Assembly (NCBI GenBank): GCA_024711415.1 | Contig: JANJSW010000028.1 | Location: 1-5,770 of the forward strand | Reading direction: 5' to 3' | Origin: Thermomonas sp. | Lineage (GTDB): Bacteria; Pseudomonadota; Gammaproteobacteria; Xanthomonadales; Xanthomonadaceae | DNA: 5,770 bases | Program-made: the position numbers and the translations under genes | In this document: one piece after another, positions 1-5,548 of the stretch | How positions within the stretch are numbered: position 1 is the first letter of the stretch | How the letters are laid out: each line of letters opens with the position of its first letter | Notes under the pieces: model-generated | The model's database searches: none | The model's input: only the letters and a program-made list of their open reading frames with translations | Told to the model about the DNA's origin: nothing

Positions 1-525
1 CAATCGGAAACCCGCCAGGTGCAGGCTGCGCTCGACAGCGTGTTCCGCATCGACGCCGGCAGCGCCGAGGCCGTCTACGGGGACGCCGGCAACCTGCGCG
101 GCGGCCTGCGCCTGCTGCGCGACTACCTGTCCAAGGGCAACAAGGACGAGGCGCTGGGCCGGCTGGCGCTGGCCGTGCTGCAGTTGGAGCGCCGCTTCGT
201 GCGCAGCGGCGGCATCACTTCGAAGGTGCAGGCGGGGCTGCGCCAGCTGGCCGGTGAGGCGCAGGTGCAGGGCAGCACGCACCCGGACGTCATCGCCGAG
301 CTGGCAAAGCTCTACGCCGACACCATCAGCAACCTGCGCCCGCGGGTGATGGTGCAGGGCAATCCGCACTACCTCGGCCAGGCGGGCGTGGTGTCCGAGA
401 TCCGCGCGCTGCTGCTGGCCGCGTTGCGCTCCGCCGTGCTGTGGCGGCAGATGGGCGGCAGCCTGTGGGACTTCGTGTTCCAGCGTCGCGCGATGGCCGC
501 CGCGATCGACGCACGGATGGCCTGA
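1..525 (+). CDS. hflD: HflD, high-frequency lysogenization protein homolog (DUF489), 5'-truncated
   Basis: The frame is open from base 1 to the TGA at 523-525, giving 174 visible residues. HflD proteins are usually about 205-213 residues, so roughly 30 N-terminal residues lie to the left. A GTG at position 19 is internal: the six codons before it (QSETRQ) are in frame and the LDSVFRIDA segment that follows matches the interior of HflD. The C-terminal third aligns by eye with E. coli Hfl[19 protein letters not shown] corresponds to YVDVISPLGPRIQVTGSP, and [11 protein letters not shown] to RAAVLWHQVGG. HflD is a helical, peripheral inner-membrane or cytosolic protein. In E. coli it binds phage lambda CII and affects the lysis/lysogeny choice; its normal host role is poorly defined. 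It is commonly encoded beside mnmA (tRNA 2-thiouridylase) and purB, so mnmA may lie just upstream, which cannot be seen here. It converges on the protease gene, with 48 bp between the stop codons. Confidence 0.95.
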   Translation, partial: QSETRQVQAALDSVFRIDAGSAEAVYGDAGNLRGGLRLLRDYLSKGNKDEALGRLALAVLQLERRFVRSGGITSKVQAGLRQLAGEAQVQGSTHPDVIAELAKLYADTISNLRPRVMVQGNPHYLGQAGVVSEIRALLLAALRSAVLWRQMGGSLWDFVFQRRAMAAAIDARMA

Positions 526-539
526 AGACATCGCAGGCA

Positions 540-563
540 CCCCGCGCCGGCACCGGCGCGGGG
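540..563. terminator. Hairpin shared by convergent genes (candidate bidirectional terminator)
   Basis: Bases 540-548 (CCCCGCGCC) pair perfectly with 555-563 (GGCGCGGGG), a 9-bp stem that can gain one more pair (549 with 554) over a 4-nt loop. It fills most of the gap between the hflD stop (525) and the protease stop (574), where a bidirectional terminator is expected. There is no T-tract on either side, so intrinsic termination is uncertain. It may instead protect 3' ends or assist Rho-dependent termination. Confidence 0.5.
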
Positions 564-573
564 CAGTCCGGCC

Positions 574-3540
574 TCAGAAGCGGTACGTCCCCCACAGCGA
601 AGCCATGCCATCGGCACCGAGGTCGCCGCTGCGGCGACTCAGGTCGAAGCGGAACGTGGCCTTGTCCGCGAACGCCGCGCTCAGGCCCACCGCGAACAGC
701 CGGCTGCGTTCGCCCAGCCCCATCCCCTGCAACGGTGCCCACTGCTCCACGCCGGTGAAGCTGGCTTCGAACAGCTGGCCGCGGGATGACAGCGTGCGCT
801 GCCATTCGGCGCGGGCATCGGCGCGCAGGTCCACGCCGCCGACGCGCCAGGCACGTTCGCCGCGCAGGCCGGCGAAGCCCTGCCAGCGCTGGCTGTCCCA
901 GGCGTTGGCACGCAGGCCGAAACCGCTGTCGCCGCTTTCGACGAAGCCATCGTTGGCCACCCGCACGAACTGCGCACCAGCGTACGGCGTCAGCATCAGC
1001 CCGTCCGCATCCAGGCGCCGGCCGATCTCGCCGAACGCCGCCTGATAGTCACCGGACAGCCGGGTTGCCGCGGTGTCGCGCAGCCCGCCCAGCAGCAGCT
1101 CGCGCTGCATCTGCCGGTGGAAGGTGCCCGAAGCCAGCTGCGCCTGCCCCTGCCAGCCATCGCGCCAGCCGGCCGCGTACAGCTGCACTTCGCGCTGGTG
1201 GCCGCGGCTGCGGTCGCCGCTGCCGTCCAGCCAGCCGGACTGCTCCAGCCGGTTCATCGCCATGCCCACCACCGCGTTGCGCCCCAGGCGCCAGTCGTTG
1301 CCGATCATGCTGCCGGTCGCGTCCATGCCCAGCTGACCGAAGCCGGCCCGGGCCAGCTCGCCGCTGGCGCTGAGGTCGCGCACCCAGCCGCCGGCCTGCG
1401 CCGGCGCCTGCCCCAGCGCATCGACGCGCTGGCCCAGCGCGCGGCGCCCGGCGTCGATGGCATCGAAGGTCATCGCCGCCGAGGCCGCATGCAGCTCGCC
1501 GGACAGACTGCGCAGCGAGGCATCCGCATTGACCACGCTGGCCGACTGTTGCAGTGCGCCGGCGGCATCGATGAACGCCGCACCGATCCCCGCCGGGCCG
1601 CGCCCGCCCAGCTGCAGGTCGATCGCCTGCATCGCCGATTCCACCCGCACCGCCGAGGCCAGGCTGGCCCCGGTCAGACCCATCCCCGCCACCGCCTTGG
1701 TCACGTCGATGCGGTTGATGTTGAGGAAGACGTTGTTGGGGTCGTAGGCCAGCGAAGCGTCGAGGAACACGTTGGAGGCCGCCTTCAGCGACACGAATGT
1801 GCCGCTGACGCCCCCGGTGGCGTTGATCAGCGTTTCCTTCGATGTGGTGGTGTAGCCGCCCTTCACTCCGAGGATCGACATGGTGCCGTTGAGGGTGGCA
1901 CTGCCGCTCACCTTCAGCGCACTGCCCAGCCACACGCCCAGGTTGCCGCTGGCGGACTGGCTGAAGTTGCCGGCGATGCTGGCCGGGGTGCTGGCACCGC
2001 TCAGGAACGCGCCGCCGTTGCTGACGTTGCCGCCGAACCCGCCGCTGCCCCAGACCGTGGCGCCGCTGGCGATGGACAGGTTCGACCGCAGCCCCTTGCG
2101 CACGTCCAGCCCACCCGCGTTGACCTGGGTTGCGCCGATAAAGCGCCCCGCCTCGGTCAGGGTCAGGGTGCCGCTGCCGCCCTTGACCAGCCCGCCACTG
2201 CCGACGATCTCGTTGCGCCATACCGAATTGCCGGAGAACGCCACGCTGAAATCGCCCCAGGCGAAATTGCTCGGTCCCATCGCCGCCCTGGTCACGTCCA
2301 GCAGGCCCCAGCCGAACACGGTATCGACGCCGGGTGCGCCCAGGTCCTTGGCGCCGCCGAGGATGGCCTGCCGCACCTGGTCGTTGCTGAAATACGGGAA
2401 CGCCGCCCACACCACCGCCGCCGCACCCGACACCTGCGGCGCCGCGTAGGAGGTGCCGCCGCCCTGGTACAGGCCGCTGGTGGCCTGCGAGGTCGCATCC
2501 GGATCGATGAACACCACGTTGCCCGGCGCCACCAGGCAGTAGTTCATCGCCGGCCCGCACTCCTGCGAATAATCGGTCAGCTGGGTCGGATTGACCGGAT
2601 CCAGCGCGCCGACCGTGAGCCAGCCTTTCTCCAGGACGGGGTCGTTGGCCAGCGTCGGCAGCATCGCGTTGTCCGAGGGCTGCGGCCGGAACCGCGCATC
2701 ACGGCCGCTGTTGCCGTTGGCGAACACGATGATGCCGCCGCGATTGACGGTGAAGTCCTTGTAGGCGGTGGCGAGTTCCTGCGACAGCGCCGGATCGCTC
2801 CAGTACAGCCCGCCCCAGGAGTTATTGATGATCTTCGCGCCGGCATCGGCCAGTTGCTTGTGCAGATAGACGAAATCCTCGCCCAGGCCTTCGCCCGCAT
2901 GGATTTCATTGCCCTCGCCAGAACCATCGTCGCTGGGCGGCGCGTCGCTGATGATGCGCGAGGACACGATGTTGGCGTTCTGGGCGACACCGCCGCCCCA
3001 GGTATCGGTCTGCCCGCTGTTGCTGCCGTCGCTGTTGAGGTAATTGCCGACGGCCGGCCGGCCCGCAGCCAGCGAAGCCACCACGGTGCCATGGCCGACC
3101 TTGTCGTCGACGCTGAGGTCGTTGCCGCAGGCAGCCGTCGTGCAGATGTTGATGAAATTCTGGGTCACCCGCCCGGCCAGGGTGGGGTGATTGCGATTCA
3201 CCCCGGAGTCGAGCAGGCCGATGGTGATGCCCTGCCCCTTCAGTCCGGCGCCCAGCGCCCCGGCCGCGTTGGTCAGCAGCAAGTGGCGGTTGAGGCTGTT
3301 GTTGGCAAGGGAAATCGGCCCGGCCAGGGTCGGGACCGAGGGCGGGTTGACCACCAGCGACGCGTCGTTGGCGACGGTCGGGGTGAAGCCCGGACCGGAA
3401 GGCGTGACCGGCGGCGGCGTGGGCCGCACGCTGCTGCCGCCTCCACCCCCGCCGCAGGCCGACAAGGCCAGCGCGATGGCGGCCGGCAACAAGGTCCCGG
3501 CCAGCCGCAGTTGCCGCTGCAATGCAAGATTCCTGTCCAT
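574..3540 (-). CDS. Lipidated autotransporter serine protease, subtilisin (S8) family, NalP/SphB1-like
   Basis: The protein is 988 residues if started at the ATG at 3538-3540. That start has a GGGGAAG ribosome site (3544-3550) and gives a clean lipoprotein signal peptide: basic residues R3, R9 and R12, a hydrophobic stretch at 13-26, then lipobox LSAC with Cys29. The frame stays open upstream to 3663, but that Arg-rich extension would spoil the signal. After Cys29 come six glycines and a Pro-rich linker (about 30-55). The S8 domain spans about 100-420. Its triad is Asp111 (GLLDSGVN), His150 (VGHGTVV) and Ser364 (GGTSYAAPQ), with the oxyanion Asn at 277 (FANGNSG). Possible disulfides are C133-C138 and C328-C335. 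Residues about 449-483 resemble an autotransporter beta-strand repeat, followed by a stalk. From about 716 to 988 is a beta-barrel translocator ending in aromatic Phe (WGTYRF). Family knowledge: such proteases sit on the outer membrane, and the lipid anchor of NalP and SphB1 holds them there while they cleave or release other surface proteins. The substrate here is unknown. All catalytic residues are present and the frame is intact. Confidence 0.93.
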   Translation of the reverse strand: MDRNLALQRQLRLAGTLLPAAIALALSACGGGGGGSSVRPTPPPVTPSGPGFTPTVANDASLVVNPPSVPTLAGPISLANNSLNRHLLLTNAAGALGAGLKGQGITIGLLDSGVNRNHPTLAGRVTQNFINICTTAACGNDLSVDDKVGHGTVVASLAAGRPAVGNYLNSDGSNSGQTDTWGGGVAQNANIVSSRIISDAPPSDDGSGEGNEIHAGEGLGEDFVYLHKQLADAGAKIINNSWGGLYWSDPALSQELATAYKDFTVNRGGIIVFANGNSGRDARFRPQPSDNAMLPTLANDPVLEKGWLTVGALDPVNPTQLTDYSQECGPAMNYCLVAPGNVVFIDPDATSQATSGLYQGGGTSYAAPQVSGAAAVVWAAFPYFSNDQVRQAILGGAKDLGAPGVDTVFGWGLLDVTRAAMGPSNFAWGDFSVAFSGNSVWRNEIVGSGGLVKGGSGTLTLTEAGRFIGATQVNAGGLDVRKGLRSNLSIASGATVWGSGGFGGNVSNGGAFLSGASTPASIAGNFSQSASGNLGVWLGSALKVSGSATLNGTMSILGVKGGYTTTSKETLINATGGVSGTFVSLKAASNVFLDASLAYDPNNVFLNINRIDVTKAVAGMGLTGASLASAVRVESAMQAIDLQLGGRGPAGIGAAFIDAAGALQQSASVVNADASLRSLSGELHAASAAMTFDAIDAGRRALGQRVDALGQAPAQAGGWVRDLSASGELARAGFGQLGMDATGSMIGNDWRLGRNAVVGMAMNRLEQSGWLDGSGDRSRGHQREVQLYAAGWRDGWQGQAQLASGTFHRQMQRELLLGGLRDTAATRLSGDYQAAFGEIGRRLDADGLMLTPYAGAQFVRVANDGFVESGDSGFGLRANAWDSQRWQGFAGLRGERAWRVGGVDLRADARAEWQRTLSSRGQLFEASFTGVEQWAPLQGMGLGERSRLFAVGLSAAFADKATFRFDLSRRSGDLGADGMASLWGTYRF

Positions 3541-3565
3541 CTTCTTCCCCGATGCGATGTCCCGC

Positions 3566-3581
3566 CGCGCCGAACGGCGCG
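3566..3581 (-). other. Leader hairpin in the protease 5' untranslated region
   Basis: CGCGCC (3566-3571) and GGCGCG (3576-3581) form a perfect 6-bp stem with a 4-nt loop (GUUC in the minus-strand RNA). The hairpin would lie between the predicted transcription start (about 3593) and the ribosome site at 3544-3550, leaving the latter free. It could affect message stability. Equally, it may be chance in GC-rich DNA. Confidence 0.3.
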
Positions 3582-3594
3582 ACCTTCTGGATGA

Positions 3595-3634
3595 CGGACG
3601 TTGTAAGCCCATGCGCCGGTTCCCGCAACGTCCG
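3595..3634. promoter_or_regulatory. 9-bp inverted repeat spanning the protease promoter (candidate operator)
   Basis: CGGACGTTG (3595-3603) and CAACGTCCG (3626-3634) are perfect inverted copies separated by 22 bp, with arm centres 31 bp apart, close to three helical turns. One arm overlaps the predicted -10 box and the other the predicted -35 box of the minus-strand promoter. This geometry suits a dimeric regulator binding both arms, or a looped/dimer-of-dimers site. No known regulator consensus is recognised, so the operator role is inference. Confidence 0.4.
3600..3628 (-). promoter_or_regulatory. Candidate sigma70-type promoter for the autotransporter protease
   Basis: Read on the minus strand, TTGCGG (3628-3623) is followed after exactly 17 bp by TACAAC (3605-3600). 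The -35 keeps the TTG core and the -10 matches four of six consensus bases. A start near 3593 would give a leader of about 50 nt before the ATG at 3540. The match is moderate, and the call is supported mainly by position and spacing. Confidence 0.35.
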
Positions 3635-3664
3635 CGCACCCCGGCGGCAGCTGAATGCGGCACC

Positions 3665-3693
3665 GCAACATCGAGGCCGTTTCGAGCGATAAT
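3665..3693 (+). promoter_or_regulatory. Candidate promoter for the thiolase gene
   Basis: GATAAT (3688-3693) matches five of six bases of the -10 consensus and sits in one of the few AT-containing spots of this gap. Seventeen bp upstream is GCAACA (3665-3670), a weak -35 with three matches. Transcription from about 3700 would give a leader of about 38 nt. The thiolase ribosome site GGAG (3728-3731) lies 6 nt before its ATG. The promoter faces away from the protease promoter, with 36 bp between the two -35 boxes. Confidence 0.4.
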
Positions 3694-3737
3694 CGGGGCA
3701 TGCCGGATCGTCCGGCCCCACGCAACCGGAGCTTTCC

Positions 3738-4913
3738 ATGAGCGACGTCGTCATCGTCGGTGCCAAGCGCACCGCCATCGGTTCCTTCCTCGGCCAGTTC
3801 ACCGGCACGCCCACGCCGACGCTGGGCAGCGCCGCCATCGCCGGCGCGCTGGCGCAGGCCGGCGTGGCCGCCGATCAGGTGGACGAGGTGATCATGGGCT
3901 GCGTGCTGCCGGCCGGCCTCGGTCAGGCCCCGGCGCGTCAGGCCATGCGCGCGGCCGGCATCCCCGACGCCGCAGGCGCGACCACCGTCAACAAGGTCTG
4001 CGGTTCGGGCATGAAGGCGGTGATGCTGGCCCACGACATCATCAAGGCCGGCTCGGCCAAGGCGGTCGTCGCTGGCGGCATGGAATCGATGACCAACGCC
4101 CCGCACCTGCTCAACGGCTCGCGCACCGGCGTGCGCTACGGCAGCGCCGAGTTCCTCGACCACATGGCTTTCGACGGCCTCACCAACCCCTACGACGGCA
4201 AGGCGATGGGGATCTTCGGCGATGCCGCCTGCGCCAAGTACGGCTATGACCGCGCCACCGTCGATGCGTTCTCCGCCGAGAGCGCCCGCCGCGCACAGGC
4301 CGCGCAGGCTGCCGGCGCGTTTGCCGCCGAGATCGTCCCGGTCACGGTCAAGACCCGCAAGGTCGAGGTGGTGATCGACAAGGACGAGGAGCCCGGCAAG
4401 ATCGACCTCAACAAGATCCCCGAGCTGCGTCCGGCGTTCGGCAAGGAAGGCGTACTGACCGCCGCCTCGTCCTCCAAGATTTCCGACGGCGCCGCCGCGC
4501 TGCTGGTGATGTCGGCCGAGGCCGCGGCCGCCGCCGGCGCCAAGCCGCTGGCCCGGATCGTCGCCCACGCCACCCATTCGCAGGCCCCGGAATGGTTCAC
4601 CACCGCCCCAGTGGCGGCGCTGCAATCGGTGCTGGCCAAGGCCGGCTGGAGCGTGGCGGACGTGGACCTGTTCGAGGTCAACGAGGCGTTCGCCTGCGTG
4701 GCGATGGCGCCGATGACCGACCTCGGCATCGCCCACGACAAGCTCAACGTCAACGGCGGCGCGCTGGCGCTGGGCCACCCGATCGGCTGCAGCGGCGCGC
4801 GCTTGCTGGTGACCCTGGTGCATGCCCTGCAGGCCCGCGGCGGCAAGCGCGGGGTGGCCTCGCTGTGCATCGGCGGCGGCGAAGCGACTGCCGTGGCGAT
4901 CGAACTGGCGTGA
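3738..4913 (+). CDS. Acetyl-CoA C-acetyltransferase (thiolase family)
   Basis: A complete 391-residue protein, the usual length for tetrameric thiolases, starting at ATG 3738 with GGAG 6 nt upstream. The nucleophile is Cys88 (VNKVCGSGMKA). The other active-site blocks are VNEAF (Asn315), GHPIG (His347) and SLCIGGG (Cys377, the acid/base). The family condenses two acetyl-CoA to acetoacetyl-CoA and CoA, or runs the reverse cleavage; this feeds ketone-body, polyhydroxybutyrate or branched amino-acid metabolism. By eye the C-terminal half is closer to the mitochondrial T2 type (VTVK, TAA, FEVNEAF) than to Zoogloea PhaA. Two pocket positions differ from PhaA: the His before Met157 is Ala156 (KAMG rather than YHMG), and the residue equivalent to Met288 appears to be Phe287. 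Substrate range is therefore uncertain, and a somewhat longer-chain acyl-CoA acyltransferase is possible. No pha, hbd or acyl-CoA dehydrogenase gene is adjacent; it appears monocistronic. The symbol could be atoB or phaA, and I do not choose. Confidence 0.93.
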   Translation: MSDVVIVGAKRTAIGSFLGQFTGTPTPTLGSAAIAGALAQAGVAADQVDEVIMGCVLPAGLGQAPARQAMRAAGIPDAAGATTVNKVCGSGMKAVMLAHDIIKAGSAKAVVAGGMESMTNAPHLLNGSRTGVRYGSAEFLDHMAFDGLTNPYDGKAMGIFGDAACAKYGYDRATVDAFSAESARRAQAAQAAGAFAAEIVPVTVKTRKVEVVIDKDEEPGKIDLNKIPELRPAFGKEGVLTAASSSKISDGAAALLVMSAEAAAAAGAKPLARIVAHATHSQAPEWFTTAPVAALQSVLAKAGWSVADVDLFEVNEAFACVAMAPMTDLGIAHDKLNVNGGALALGHPIGCSGARLLVTLVHALQARGGKRGVASLCIGGGEATAVAIELA

Positions 4914-4915
4914 GC

Positions 4916-4929
4916 CGGCCGAACGGCCG
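4916..4929 (+). other. Short hairpin just after the thiolase stop
   Basis: CGGCC (4916-4920) and GGCCG (4925-4929) form a 5-bp stem with a GAAC loop, starting 3 nt past the thiolase TGA. It is followed by an A-run (4934-4940), not a T-run, so it does not fit an intrinsic terminator on the plus strand. It may mark the 3' end of the thiolase message. Confidence 0.25.
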
Positions 4930-4953
4930 AATGAAAAAAATACGGCCAACCGC

Positions 4954-4981
4954 TTGACACGCGGCCACGGCTTGTCATCAT
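4954..4981 (+). promoter_or_regulatory. Candidate sigma70 promoter for the first small lipoprotein
   Basis: TTGACA (4954-4959) is a perfect -35 consensus. CATCAT (4976-4981), after a 16-bp spacer, matches the -10 at four of six positions, including the key second A and last T. Transcription would begin near 4988, about 53 nt before the ATG at 5041. A consensus -35 directly upstream of a short lipoprotein gene suggests strong expression, as for abundant envelope lipoproteins. Confidence 0.55.
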
Positions 4982-4984
4982 GGT

Positions 4985-5020
4985 GGAGCACGCATTGCCT
5001 GCGTTGCTCCAGATTTTATT
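4985..5020 (+). promoter_or_regulatory. Leader stem-loop followed by a T-rich run
   Basis: GGAGCA (4985-4990) pairs with TGCTCC (5005-5010), and CGCA (4991-4994) pairs with TGCG (5000-5003). That makes 10 bp with one bulged T (5004) and a 5-nt loop, followed by AGATTTTATT (5011-5020). It lies at or near the predicted 5' end of the lipoprotein message, so it may be a 5'-terminal stabilising hairpin. Alternatively it is a weak terminator for thiolase read-through, or an attenuator. The ribosome site (5027-5031) lies outside it. Confidence 0.4.
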
Positions 5021-5040
5021 CACGACGAGGAAACCGCATC

Positions 5041-5343
5041 ATGTCGATCAACAAGATCCTGCTGGCGATGGCGCTGGGCCTGGCCCTGACCGCGTGCAGC
5101 AAGTCCGAGCCGGCTGCCGACGCCGCCGCCAGCGCCGAAACCCCGGCCGCTGACGCCCAGGCCGCCGCCGACGCCGCCGCTCAGGCTGCCGACGCTTCGG
5201 CCGAAGCCGCTGCCCCGGCCGACGCTGCCGCCGCTCCGGCGGAAGCTGCTCCGGCTGACGCCGCTGCCGCCCCGGCCGAGGCCCAGGCTGCCGCCGACGC
5301 CGCCGAGCAGGCTGCGACCACGGCTGAAGAAGCCAAGAAGTAA
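5041..5343 (+). CDS. Small Ala-rich lipoprotein ending in Lys-Lys
   Basis: One hundred residues from ATG 5041, with GAGGA (5027-5031) 9 nt upstream. The frame continues open to the left into the thiolase region, but only this start gives a proper signal peptide: MSINK, a hydrophobic stretch at about 6-16, then lipobox LTAC with Cys19. Ser at +2 argues against inner-membrane retention, so outer-membrane anchoring is likely. The 82-residue mature part is dominated by Ala with Asp, Glu, Gln and Pro. It contains AQAAADAAAQAA (39-50) repeated nearly exactly at 81-92, and a tandem PADAAAAPAEA unit (59-69, 71-81). Pro-free blocks at about 38-58 and 79-100 could be helical; the middle is Pro/Ala-rich and probably extended. 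No enzymatic domain is visible. The C-terminus EEAKK, the size and the composition recall peptidoglycan-linked lipoproteins such as Lpp and OprI, but there is no convincing sequence match. Its own promoter and terminator imply a monocistronic message. Confidence 0.88.
   Translation: MSINKILLAMALGLALTACSKSEPAADAAASAETPAADAQAAADAAAQAADASAEAAAPADAAAAPAEAAPADAAAAPAEAQAAADAAEQAATTAEEAKK
5155..5316 (+). repeat. Internal repeats in the first lipoprotein gene
   Basis: The 36-bp segments 5155-5190 and 5281-5316 agree at 32 of 36 bases and encode AQAAADAA(A/E)QAA. Between them, 5215-5250 and 5251-5286 are adjacent 36-bp units encoding PADAAAAPAEAA and PADAAAAPAEAQ; these are nearly identical as protein but carry many synonymous differences. 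The contrast suggests an older internal duplication maintained at protein level in the tandem pair. Confidence 0.75.
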
Positions 5344-5390
5344 TCGGGTCGGCGGAGAACATCTCGCCCATTCGTTACCCAAAAATCGGG

Positions 5391-5418
5391 AAAGCCGTCG
5401 GCATACCGGCGGCTTTTT
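5391..5418 (+). terminator. Rho-independent terminator of the first lipoprotein gene
   Basis: AAAGCCGTCGG (5391-5401) pairs with CCGGCGGCTTT (5406-5416) over a CATA loop. The stem is 11 bp with a single T-G wobble, and the T-run extends from 5414 to 5418. It lies 48 nt after the TAA, separating this gene from the next lipoprotein. A weaker bulged stem (5351-5368, GGC-GAGA against TCTC-GCC) lies between the stop and the terminator. Confidence 0.92.
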
Positions 5419-5428
5419 CGTGTCCCGG

Positions 5429-5440
5429 AGCCCCGGGGCT
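5429..5440. repeat. Perfect 12-bp palindrome in the inter-lipoprotein gap
   Basis: AGCCCCGGGGCT reads the same on both strands. It begins 11 bp past the first lipoprotein's terminator T-run. A second short dyad lies at 5464-5477 (CCGGC and GCCGG with a 4-nt loop). Either could be a protein site upstream of the second lipoprotein, or GC-rich coincidence. Confidence 0.3.
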
Positions 5441-5496
5441 GTTTCGAGTCAGTGAACGACCCGCCGGCGCCTGCCGGATCGCTAAGCGCACTGGCG

Positions 5497-5524
5497 TTGT
5501 CTGATCCCAAAAACCGCTTATTTC
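5497..5524 (+). promoter_or_regulatory. Weak candidate promoter for the second lipoprotein
   Basis: The strong terminator upstream implies that the second lipoprotein needs its own promoter in 5419-5548. The best candidate I see is TTGTCT (5497-5502), four of six -35 matches, with TATTTC (5519-5524) 16 bp on as a poor -10. The local AT-rich patch (5509-5523) supports the location more than the hexamers do. Confidence 0.25.
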
Positions 5525-5548
5525 AGTCAACCCTCCCAGGAGATTTTC

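Noticed and set aside
19..21. GTG at 19 as the hflD start.
   Set aside because: Upstream codons are in frame and the family needs about 30 more N-terminal residues; the gene is cut by the window edge.
1117..3594. An 825-codon open frame on the plus strand opposite the protease gene.
   Set aside because: The translation is Arg/Ala/Gly/His-rich with no domain, and the opposite strand holds an intact protease with all catalytic motifs. Long antisense frames are common in GC-rich DNA.
3541..3663. N-terminal extension of the protease to an upstream ATG at 3663 (41 extra residues).
   Set aside because: The extension is Arg-rich and would bury the signal peptide. It also covers the candidate promoter and lacks a better ribosome site than the one before 3540.
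4934..4940. Seven-A run after the thiolase as the tail of a minus-strand terminator.
   Set aside because: On the minus strand the resulting T-run would precede the 4916-4929 hairpin instead of following it, and no minus-strand gene ends here.
3273..4991. A 572-codon minus-strand frame running across the thiolase, intergenic region and protease start.
   Set aside because: It is antisense to a thiolase with complete active-site motifs and ends in a frame-shifted version of the protease N-terminus, so it is a compositional shadow.
4822..5040. Upstream in-frame starts for the first lipoprotein, within the thiolase gene.
   Set aside because: Only the ATG at 5041 gives a signal peptide of normal length and follows a ribosome site; the upstream codons are out-of-frame thiolase sequence.
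5020..5510. Minus-strand Gly/Ser/Arg-rich frames opposite the first lipoprotein.
   Set aside because: They are the complement of the Ala-codon repeats; periodic GCC/GCT sequence keeps several frames open without coding meaning.
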